A stretch of 64,000 nt of DNA from Linyphia triangularis (lineage: Eukaryota; Arthropoda; Arachnida; Araneae; Linyphiidae). The notes under the pieces were generated by a model, which did not search any database, had not been told where the DNA came from, and worked only from the letters and a program-made list of their open reading frames with translations. Both the position numbers and the translations under genes were made by a program. Numbering within the stretch: the first letter of the stretch is position 1; the number at the start of each line of letters is the position of its first letter. The stretch lies in assembly GCA_963978545.1 (NCBI GenBank), contig OZ021725.1, positions 11,039,346 to 11,103,345 on the forward strand, in the 5' to 3' direction. Of this stretch, positions 54,881 to 64,000 are shown one piece after another.

Positions 54881-57530
54881 TTATGAGTTTATTTCATTAT
54901 GGATGCAAAACTGTCCAATATCATCATTGTCAAAGTCATCCATTTTAGAATTACTGCTGATCATTTCTTTACAGTTTTTGCAGAAAGCAGAACAACGCAC
55001 GCCACTTTTAACGCAACCGCAATGTAGGATTGAATAATATCCTTTGCATGTACAAAAAATCAGTTTGTGTATTGCATCAGTGGCAGGTTATAAAGTCGTT
55101 TATTCAGGGTGTAGTTCACTCTCCCAATGAATCTAATCCCATCTTCTGGAAGTAGTTGATAGCTGAGAAATTTCTGTGTTTGGTAGTACACTCAATATGA
55201 GTGCTGAGATCCTCTTGCGGAAGGGGAGGTTAAGGATTCTCATCTAGCTGTCTTCTTCCGAAGTGATCTCTGGAAAAACTGTAGCGAAATTGATCATGGT
55301 TACGATCATTTGCTCCATACGAAAGAATGAAAAACGCTCTCCAGTATCTTTCCCGGTAGGCATTCAATTTGGAGAATATTTTGATCTAGTCCATTAATAT
55401 GCTATAAGTTTGAAACAACTTCAAAACTTTTTTTCTCTTTTCTATGGATTGCACTTGCAGTATCGCATCCACCGATGTTGCATCCATGGGCAAAAAGAAT
55501 GTAGTTTTCAACATTTGGATGTTGCGGTTGTAAGTTTTTTGAGAAATAAATTTGTATCCTGACACGTCTTATTTTCGGATTCAATAGCAATTTAAGTTTC
55601 TCCTCTGAGGCAAGTTCAATCATGATTAAGATGTACACTGGGTGCCTTGGGATTTAACCTTGGCTGACGATAGTAGGCTGAAGTTCGAAAGATTTCTCTA
55701 AGGCTGTTCGAAGAATAAGAATATCTGCATGACCAACATCCTGTTTCACATCAATATTGTTGCTTTGAAGAACAAGTGTGAGCATCTTGATTAACTGTTT
55801 TTAATTTTGTGAATTTGATAAAAACAGTAACATCAGTGTCGTTGGAGCATTGTTGATTACTTTTTCATTTATTCGGATCAAGGGATTTTCTGTAGCAAAA
55901 TATCACACATTATCGCTTCTTTTGATTTTTACGTCTCCAAATTTTTTCCTAACTAATTGTGAAATAATCTTCTGACCAATACCTTTTGACATGTGACAGT
56001 TAATCAAGTCTATACTAGTGATGACTATCCCAAGAGATACTACAACTGTAGCTGAATTAGAAAAAGGATTATTTAATTTCGATCGTTTCTGTATTTTTGT
56101 AATATATTTGTTGCCTCTCTTCACACAAGTTTCCCAAACATCTACATGTTGTAAAAAAATGTGGTGTCTAAAAAATCTTCAAGTGCTCAAGTAATGTGTG
56201 ACATTGCCGGTTTCCTTAAAACATGTGAGCTCAAGATATTCTCAGTGAACCCTCTTTGAACAATAACTCCCACAACTTTGAACTCTCGATTAACAAGTTG
56301 ATCAATGACCATATCAGGAGAAATATCACTGAAAAATGTGTTGGTTCTCCCGATAGTGAAATGTCCCTTTGTAAACTTATGATAATCAGACTGAAGCATA
56401 TGTTTTTGCAACTGAGTAGATATTTGCTGCAAATAAGTAAGGCATGCTTTTGAATAGTAAATGCATTTCCTTGCAATAAAATATGTAACCATATGTTTAA
56501 CAGTCATTAAATGCGTCTCCCAAGCACCAGTCCTTTCTGCTATAATGAATTTTCTTACCAGTGTTGCCATTTCAAGGTACTGGATCCACAACTTAACTGT
56601 GGAACTTCTCTGCTTGATGCGTTCCAAGACTTCCCACAATTTTTTTTATTAGATTTATAAAGTTAGAATCTGATGAAATTGTTTCTCTTGTTATGATAGA
56701 GTTTTTGAAATACCCTATCGCTCCTTTCGCTGCCCGTCCACTCTTCGTCCATTTGTATATGTTCTTCAGATGTAAATTATACTGAGCTGCAGCCAACAAA
56801 ATGTGTGATCTGACAGCATGAGAACAAGTGCTCCCTGAAAGTATACGTTTCGTAGTATTTTCAGAATACACAACAGACAACAACTCTTGCAGTCCAGTAT
56901 CCACCATTATGTATCCGAATGAACCAAGGAAGGGCATTAGTAAATGAAATCCTCCTATTCTCACCACAACTTTCTGCAGTAGTGATTCCGGTAGGACTGA
57001 TAGGGTTAATGCCAATTAATAGGGTTATCCAATACCTTCATAAATAAAGGCAAGTCAAAAGTTACAAAAATAATTTTCAAACCAGGAAATTGTTCAGCAT
57101 CAATTGCTATCACTAAAGCTGTATATACAGTTTCAAGATCTGAAGGAGGTGCCGTAATAAAAGGTAAAGTGATAATGCTAGATTTATCACTGTATTGATT
57201 TCCTATAATTGTTTCAGAAAACCACTGCCAACCAGGAATATTTTAATATTTCCACCATTTGTGATTATATATAAGGGGAAGGAGTGTAATAATTTACTTT
57301 GATTAGGAAAAGCTTATTTAAGACGATAAATGAGAACTCATGGTCATCAGACAGCATTTAAAAGGCAATTTGTTTAACGAGAACAATTCCCTTATTTTCA
57401 GACATCTTTGATACTGTTTGTGTAGTGATTCGAGCATTTTGGAATCCAAAATTGAATGAGCAGGTGTCATACATTGTATGCCATAATTGATCAGAAAAGT
57501 TTCCTTTAAAACACTAACAATCGAGAAACT
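54881..57530 (-). pseudogene. CXC-domain protein of an uncharacterised animal family, decayed
   Basis: Segments, N to C, in three frames: LPFITAPPSDLETVYTAL and FVTFDLPLF (about 57180-57040); VRIGGFHLLMPFLGSFGY (ORF 57015-56593); LWIQYLEM ... FIIAERTGAWETHL ... SDISPDMVIDQLVNREFK (56639-56187); INCHMSKGIGQKIISQLV (56124-55903); DVGHADILILRTALEKS (about 55760); YILFAHGCNIGGCDTASAI (55638-55402); and the end CTCKGYYSILHCGCVKSGVR with CSAFCKNCKEM (about 55060-54960), a Tesmin/TSO1-like CXC cluster, then TAA at 54881. I recognise this order from large uncharacterised proteins common in arthropod, cnidarian and other animal genomes, which run to well over 1000 residues; function unknown. The GHADILI / AHGCNIGGCD region might be a PIN/FEN-like nuclease fold, but that is a guess. 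Frameshifts near 57015 and 56640 and stops in at least five places show it is dead. The N-terminus upstream of 57240 is too decayed to define. Confidence 0.8.
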
Positions 57531-57611
57531 TGCTTTAGTTCTTGCTTACTCAATAAAAATTTCTTCAATGCATTTTGCTTAATCAATTTAATGATTTTTA
57601 AATATTTGACC

Positions 57612-57905
57612 CACAAAACCTATTTCATCTTAAAAAGAAGAGTTCCAATTTATCTGAAAGTTATTTCATTCGATTCAGCAAAAAAAATGCTTAAAAAATG
57701 ATACCTTTCTCGACCAATATTGAAAAGTTTGATTTTGGGTGGATTTTACCCCCCCCCCCCTCAAAAACAGTGATCCACCCCTTTAAATTTTGGTGACTCA
57801 TCGGATCTTGTATTCTACTACCAAAAAGATGTTATGACCAAAGTTTCAAGAATGAACGAATTTTGTTTTTCAACTGTCCACTTTTGGGCTATTTTTCCTG
57901 TACTA
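57612..57905. repeat. terminal inverted repeat of the CXC element, right
   Basis: Reverse complement of 54469-54763. See the element entry. Confidence 0.9.
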
Positions 57906-58020
57906 AAGTGGCAGAAATAGACAGTCGGTAGCTCCATAAAACAAAACAAAGAATGAATCCAACCTATAAAAGGTGAGAAGGAATAATGGTCAATCCAGTT
58001 CATAAGTAATGAAACAAAAA
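57906..58020 (+). repeat. R6 repeat, right flank of the CXC element
   Basis: aaatagacagtcgg and gaatgaatccaac match 37840-37853 and 38601-38612. Confidence 0.7.
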
Positions 58021-58085
58021 TGTTATCTTAACTTCCATGAACGTAGCTTAGACATAAAAAAAGTGTTTTTTTTTTTTTTTTTTTT

Positions 58086-58151
58086 TAAATCCTTTATATT
58101 AACATCGATTTTCTGTGTGTGTCGATGGTAAGCAAATCTGCAGACGCCTAA
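58086..58151 (+). repeat. R4 5' end, truncated by PAL-1
   Basis: aatcctttatattaacatcg, gtgtgtgtcgatggtaagc, aatctgcagacgccta, then PAL-1 begins. The reverse nesting of the 52-kb locus. Confidence 0.82.
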
Positions 58152-58153
58152 TA

Positions 58154-58805
58154 GACTGAGAGGCGACTGCAATTTTTGGACCTCATCGAACATCATTCTG
58201 ATTTTTTTATAGAAATTAGAGAAAAGTGAGTAGATTACGAATCCACTGGTCTGCCGTGGCAAAAATGGCCGAAACTGGTCAAAATTCGACTTTTAATAAG
58301 TTGAACTAAATCCAATTGCCAAATGAGCCATAACTTGCCAAATAATGAGCATTTTTTTTATTTGGTAACCCTCACTCTTTAATTATCAATTAAGAAGGTT
58401 GCAGACGATTCAGATATCTGGCGACGGTCTACTTGCATCTATTAAAAGGGAGCCAAGTTGGCAATAAACATTACGTCACGGATGACGTAACTGATGTCGC
58501 CAATTTGGCTTACTTTTAAAAGATACACATTTTCCAAGCCAGAAATCAAAAATCGTTTGCGCTTTTTCTCATTGAAAATCAAAATGCAGGGTTGCCAGAC
58601 GAAAAAGTTTGTTCTATTTTTGGCAAGTTATGATATTTGGCAATCGGATTTTAGTTCAACTCATTCCAAGTCGATTTTCGATCAGTTTCGGCCATTTTTG
58701 CCTCGGCAGACCAGTGGATTCCTAATCTACTCACTTTTCTCAAATCTCTATAAAAAATTCAGAATGATGTTCGATGAGGTCAAAAATTGCAGTCGCCTCT
58801 CGGAC
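58154..58805 (+). mobile_element. PAL-1, copy 13
   Basis: TA on both sides (58152-58153, 58806-58807). Ends gactgagaggcgactgcaa and, inverted, gtccgagaggcgactgcaa. Centre attacgtcacggatgacgta. Confidence 0.95.
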
Positions 58806-58807
58806 TA

Positions 58808-59770
58808 TAACTATTAACTATTAGATGTTTTGAGCCTCAGTAAAATTGATTGGAAAAGAAAATGAATTTCGCTAGATTTTTAAATGCAAAAGTTTTTTAA
58901 AAAATTGTGATTTTTTCTACTTCCAATGTTAAAAAAATTCTGTTAAAAAAACTATATATTCTAGAAACTATAGATAGAGGTTCATAACATTAAGAATGAT
59001 ATTACGAACAATTTCCAACCATAATTTCTTTTCTTTGCCAAATAAAACTCGAGTAATCACTGTCCAAAAATATGCTAATTTTAACAGGTTAAATGTTAAT
59101 AAGTTAATTAATTTTTTAATAAAACTGGAATTTTTTTCATTTAAACATAATTACCATTTACGCACTTTTAAGTGCAAAAAATCGCATGTTTTCGGCTGTA
59201 CTAACATTTTCGATATGACTTCAGGTCAATTACCCCTGACTACCACGTGATTGGAATATTGTGTTACAATTTATCCACATTCTAAACAAGTGCATAGATA
59301 AAATTTATAAAATGCGTTTCTTATATTTTGACAATTGAATGTTTGTTTAGACAACTTTGAAGTTAATTAAAAAAATAATAATAAGTACCTCCATCATGTC
59401 TTCAAAATAAGTAAAGAAAATCACGTGTTATTCAGGATGTGTTGTGATTGGCTACAAAGGGTTGCCATCGATGCAATATCAACTCTAATACTGTTCAACA
59501 AAAGTTCCATTTGTTCAGAGCATCTAATTTAACAATTTAATTTTATTCTATTTATAAATTAAACAAATTGGATTATGACAGGCACTGACCCTAAGAGATT
59601 GCTTCTGCGTTCGTTTTTATTGCTATATCTCGTAATTTCTCCATTATTTTTTAAATTAGGAAATTGATTGTTTGAAAAAAAATAAAATATTTATTTACAT
59701 TTGTTAAAAATGAGTTCTTAGCATCTGTTGTCATCTGTTGAATGCATTGTTTAATGTTATTCATTTAAAA
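58808..59770. other. no recognisable gene
   Basis: AT-rich. An 84-codon frame (58996-59250) is not recognised. Confidence 0.35.
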
Positions 59771-60523
59771 ACTAGGGGTGTGGAACATCGCACCACTTTT
59801 AATTACACTATAATACTGACGAGGATTTGTGTCATTTACCGTTTGTATATTTTTATCATTCATTTAGATTAAATGGCCAGTTTGGCGATATGTTTTACGA
59901 TAATTCTTGTGTGTATTTAAAAAAAAAACAAAAAAACAAAAAACCACCTCCGCCAAAATTGTTGATTCTGGCGATATACTTTTCGATAATCCTTATATTA
60001 TTCTTTATTATAGGCGAAACTGAGGAGAAAAGAAAAAACGATCGTTGATGAGGTATGCTCAAGGAAAGAGAACTCTGTGTTGAAGGCATTCATTTTTGAA
60101 CTTTTTACGACATTAAAACATTTTTATGGGAACTTCGGAGGTGGGTATGTTTAGAACACCTTAAGAGGCCTTACCACATCGATTTTTATCAAAATTGTTA
60201 GAGTCCTTTCTTAGAAATCATTGAAAAACATGATTTTTTTAATGGCAGCTACCTTATGCGCATGCGCGATTTCGACGAAAACTTTAATGGTAGGTTCTTG
60301 AGCCACAACCGATCAGCTCACCAAATTTGAACATCGTTGGCCAATTCGTTCGGGAGTTATGCTGACCACAGACACACATACACACACAAACAAATTTTTT
60401 CTAGATCACTTTTTGAAATCAGGATATTCCCAAATGTGGAGAAATGCACAAAAATCGATTTTTTTTTTTTGACCGAATGCTATACTTTCATTACCCTATG
60501 TATAAATACATATGGGAATTGAA
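59771..60523 (+). repeat. R1 dispersed repeat, copy i (near full length)
   Basis: From ctaggggtgtggaacatcgc to tatgggaattgaaagtaaaa, with all landmarks including cgcatgcgcgatttcgacga. Confidence 0.93.
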
Positions 60524-61170
60524 AGTAAAAAATGGCCCGTTTGGCGATATTTTTTGGGGATAATTCTTGTATGAGTTTAAAAAAAAAAAAAAAACTCTGT
60601 TAAAATGTTGATTTTGGCGATATACATTTCTATAATCTATATATTATCCTTTATTTTAGGTGAAACTGGGGGAAAGAAGAAAAAACGATCGTTAATAAGG
60701 TATGCTCAAGGAAAGAGAATTCTGCGTTGAAGGCATTCATTTTTCAACTTTTTACGCCACTAATGCATTTTTACGGGAATTACGGAGGTGTGTATGTTTA
60801 GAACATCATAAGAGGCGTTACCGCAGCGAATTTAAACAAAATCGTTTGAGTCGTTTATTAGCAATTACTGAAAAACATGATTTTTACAATGGCAGCTACC
60901 TTACGCGCATGCTCGATTTTGAAGAAAATCGTTTACCGTAGGTCCCATGGCTACCACAAACCCGCACACCAAATTTTAACATCGTAGGTCAATTTGTTCG
61001 GGAGTTATGCTGACCACGTACACACAGACAGACATTTTTTCTAGATCACTTTTTTGAAATCAGGATGTTCCAAAACGTGGAGAAATGCAAAAACAATCGT
61101 TTTTTTTTTTTTTTTGACCGAATACTATACTTTTATTACCTTACGTATACATATGAGTAATTGAAAGTAA
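60524..61170 (+). repeat. R1 dispersed repeat, copy j (5' end missing)
   Basis: Follows copy i directly in the same orientation, starting at the internal point tggcccgtttggcgatattt and ending atgagtaattgaaagtaaaa. A tandem arrangement. Confidence 0.92.
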
Positions 61171-62337
61171 AAAACACAAGTTTAGCAGCAGCAAAACATG
61201 AAGATATGCGACCTGGTTTCCTCACTTCTAATACTTAATATCCCTAACATTCTTCTTATAAATTTCTCAAAAGAAAAAATTCATATTTCCGAAGACTACA
61301 CCTGACTATAAAAGCGATTCATTCCTCTCCCTTTTGATACGCATTTTTTTTTTTATTCCTTTCTTATTGTCCGCCACCTGCGTCTCAGCCTTTGCGGTCC
61401 CTTTCTTATCATGACGCAACTTCACATTATTCTCCTCTCTCTCTTGGTCATACTTTAAAAGTTACAAAGGAAACGCCTTTCATGTCTCCCTTTTTCCTGA
61501 TCTCGCCCTTGCGTAGATTAAGGGGGAGAAAAAAATAACGCCAAATTTGATTTGTTCGCCAAGCAGCGCCAAAATAAAAAAAGAACAAGAGTTTGAAAAT
61601 ACGTGTTCGCTTTTTCAAACGCGCTTATTGGTCCTTGTTACTATCCGTTTCCGATTAGTTTATGGCCCAGTTGTTTCTGGCGTCTCGTAAAAAAGCGGCA
61701 GTCTTACAGTCACTGTCACTAAAAGTCCGCTTGTAGACACGTTTTTATTTAGGTGCTATTTGTACAATTTGGCGGTATTTACTGATCGCAATATCCTGCT
61801 GGAATGATTGGTGACAAATAATATCACAACCCCACCCAAACTTTAAAAAAAAATAAAAAATATCGCCAAGCCGCCAAATTTGGCGACAAGATTCGTGAGA
61901 AAACTTTTCACTTAAAATTATAGCTATGACTCGCCATCTATACAATAAAAATTGAGCGTGACGTCACAATCAATTCCTTTGCGCTGGTAAATATGTAACG
62001 TGCATTTGATTGGGTATTGGAATGAGAAAATTCGAATATAGTTTTAAAGGTGTGTTGTGATTGGTCAAAAGCAAGTAGCAAATGTTGCCATTAAATGCAG
62101 GCCCACTTCCTAATACGTTATAATATCCCTTTAACACTTGAGTATTTTAATTCGCAGACCGATGCTTCACCTTTGAATTGAAAAGAACAAATTATAAAAA
62201 ATCTCAAATTTATGCAATAAGAACTTTTTATGCATAATGACATTACAAATGACTTTTAGAGATCGATTATTTTGGATTGAGAAAGAAAGAATCGTCTGCG
62301 CATAAAAATTATCAACTACAATGCTTTTTTAACTTAC
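61171..62337. other. no recognisable gene
   Basis: Less AT-rich at 61370-61480. Contains cagtcactgtcactaaaagt (about 61708), an R4-like scrap, and the inverted motif atatcgccaagccgccaaat near 61861. No gene supported. Confidence 0.35.
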
Positions 62338-62900
62338 TTTCAAAATTAACTAAAGTAATATAACCCATAAAAACAAAGTTTTCAATACAAATCCTTTTTA
62401 TGCATTACCAATTTTTATATTCATTAACACAGCACCTATTCTGTAAACAGCGTGTGCTTGGTGTTGGCATCTAATTTTAAATATCAAAAATATTTATATC
62501 AGCAACATATCCGGTAAACTACTTTTCAGAATTTATTCATTAAAAATGAACGTGAATTTATGCACTCACATCCAAATATATTTTATTTATTCTGATTAAA
62601 ACAATTTTATTATTTATTTATTGAAAAAATTTTGGCAATAGGAAAGAGTTTCCTTCAATGGTCGATCCAATGCTATTTTAGAGCGATTGGATGACGGCAA
62701 GTTGGTTTATTAGTATTCCGCAAAAGCGATCTTTTAGTGATAGTTTCAGCCCCAAAATTTCATAGAATGCATTGTCATCGAATCTATATACCCTATTGGA
62801 TGACTGCAAAGGGGTTAATAAGACATCCGCAGATTTGATCCCATTGACATATCCAGCCACAAAAAATCGAAGTTAATATAAAAGATTTAAAAAGTTATTA
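62338..62900 (-). repeat. R4 dispersed repeat, full-length
   Basis: Inverse of the 5520 and 52162 copies: atataacccataaaaacaaa at one end, cacagcacc, ggatgacggcaagttgg, ggatgactgcaaaggggtta, and gaagttaatataaaagattt at the other end. The 60-codon frame inside is not shared intact with other copies. Confidence 0.9.
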
Positions 62901-63104
62901 ATTTTTGAAGAAAATAATATGAAAAACTATCGTTCAATGAATTTTAATTTTGATGTATTGTAATGTAGCTTCTCGATTGTGGTGCTAAACGGGCTGAATT
63001 TTTATTTTATTTCTGTTTTGGAAAAGGCGCTGTAAGGATTGAATGGGAATGACGTCAGATTTCTATCTCTATGAGGTCATCCTTATATCACCTATAAAGT
63101 ATTA

Positions 63105-63270
63105 GACTGATGAGCGACTGCAAGTTTAGTTAACTCATCGAAAATCATTATGAATTTTTTTTATATAAAATGTGGAAACATACTGATCTGCCGGAGGAAA
63201 TATGTCGAAATTATTCAAAAATAAACTTTGAATAAGTGTCAAATATATCATAAGTTGTTAAATAATGAGA
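63105..63270 (+). mobile_element. PAL-1, copy 14 (left end only)
   Basis: TA then gactgatgagcgactgcaag, aactcatcgaaaatcatta, ctgatctgccgg, and cataagttgttaaataatga, after which R1 copy k begins. Confidence 0.78.
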
Positions 63271-63862
63271 ATTTTTTTTACTTTTAATTACCCATATGTA
63301 ATATATAGGGTAAAGAAAGTATAGGATTCGGTCAACAATAATTTTTCGATTTTTTTTTTTTTTTTTTTGCGTTTCTCTTCGTTTTGGAACATCCTCATCT
63401 CAAAAAAGTGATATAGAAAAAATGTCTGTATGTGTGTACGTGGTCAACATAGCTCCCGAACAAATTGACTAACGATGTTCAAATTTGGTGAGCAGGTTAT
63501 TGATGGCCCAAGGACCTACCATTAAGGTTTTCGTCAAAATCGCATATGCGCCTAAGGAAGCTGCCATTGAAAAAATCATGTTTTTAAATGATTGCTAAAA
63601 AACGGCTTTAACGATTTTGATAAAAATTGCTGTGCTAATGCCTCTTAAGGTGTTATAAACATCCCCACCTCCGAAAATCCCGTAAAAAAATTTCAATGGC
63701 GTAAAAAGTGGAAAAAACGAATGCCTTTAACTCAGAGTTCTCTTTGCTTGAACATTGCTTATGAACGACCGTTTTTTCTCCTCTTCCCAATTTCACTTGT
63801 AAAAAAGGATAAAATAAGAATTATCCAAAGGTATATCGCCAAAATTCCCATTTTGGCGAAGT

Positions 63863-63903
<41 letters not shown>

Positions 63904-64000
63904 TCCCATAATACAATTAGAGCAAAAAATATCGCCAACTTTTTCTAAACGAATGATGGAAATATAAAAAAGGTAAATGACACATAGTCACATCAATAAT
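63271..64000 (-). repeat. R1 dispersed repeat, copy k (runs off the window)
   Basis: Starts acttttaattacccatatg and carries all landmarks in reverse, including a long poly-T at 63865-63900. The end with the cctag terminus lies beyond the window. Confidence 0.9.

Larger units (their letters stand above)
54469..57905 (-). mobile_element. long-TIR element carrying a CXC-domain gene, 3.4 kb
   Basis: Both ends read tagtacaggaaaaata inward. The inverted repeats run about 295 bp each (54469-54763 and 57612-57905), with shared stretches such as cgttcattcttgaaactttg, aagatccgatgagtc, aatttaaaggggtgga and gaaataactttcagat. The only gene-like content is the decayed CXC-family gene on the minus strand. 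A related unoccupied R6 copy at 37744-37864 shows a continuous target. Comparison favours a 3-bp duplication (gag / aag), though a degraded 9-bp one (tatgagtag / ctaaagtgg) is possible. I know no established superfamily with this gene. Confidence 0.85.

Noticed and set aside
56256..56652. Plus-strand frames within the CXC element
   Set aside because: Antisense shadows of the recognised CXC-family segments.

Overview
This window looks like non-coding, repeat-saturated chromosomal DNA from an animal, most probably an arthropod. It is AT-rich and full of tetranucleotide microsatellites, tRNA-derived SINEs and small inverted-repeat transposons. No ribosomal RNA, no true tRNA gene and no intact host protein-coding gene could be supported. 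The longest open frame (643 codons near 45.1-47.0 kb) is an artefact of a 33-bp tandem repeat. Species cannot be named from what is visible.

The only protein-coding signal comes from decayed mobile elements. (1) A 2.44-kb hAT element at 22633-25072 has matching terminal repeats, an exact 8-bp target duplication and a broken ZMYM1/DUF4371-like transposase on the minus strand. (2) A second hAT at 32529-33856 keeps a C-terminal transposase scrap. (3) A 3.4-kb element at 54469-57905 has about 295-bp terminal inverted repeats. It carries a decayed gene of a large, uncharacterised animal protein family ending in a Tesmin/TSO1-like CXC cysteine domain. This third element is the most unusual object here.

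Layout: 0-3 kb holds microsatellites and a Tc1/mariner-type element with a nested foldback. From 3 to 13 kb lie R1 and R4 repeats, a 31-bp minisatellite and a small TIR element (TIR-M copy 1). From 13 to 22 kb lie two TTAA-flanked elements, several SINEs, R3 repeats and two copies of PAL-1. From 22 to 34 kb come the hAT elements, degraded PAL-1 copies, a foldback hairpin and R4/R5 repeats. From 34 to 45 kb come PAL-1 copies, a 729-bp hAT derivative, a small LTR-like element with a tRNA-like motif in each direct repeat, and a minisatellite split by a SINE. From 44.9 to 49.1 kb lies TIR-M copy 2, swollen by a 33-bp satellite, then an 83-bp tandem array. From 50 to 64 kb come PAL-1, R1 and R4 copies, SINEs and the CXC element.

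Names used for families (mine): R1, about 700 bp, starting near ctaggggtgtggaacatc; R3, about 430 bp; R4, about 550 bp, starting near aatcctttatattaac; R5 and R6, host repeats of the hAT and CXC insertions; PAL-1, about 660 bp, an almost full-length palindrome flanked by TA, 14 whole or partial copies; TIR-M, the element housing the 33-bp satellite. Several insertions can be dated relative to one another because a paralogous empty copy of the target also lies in the window.
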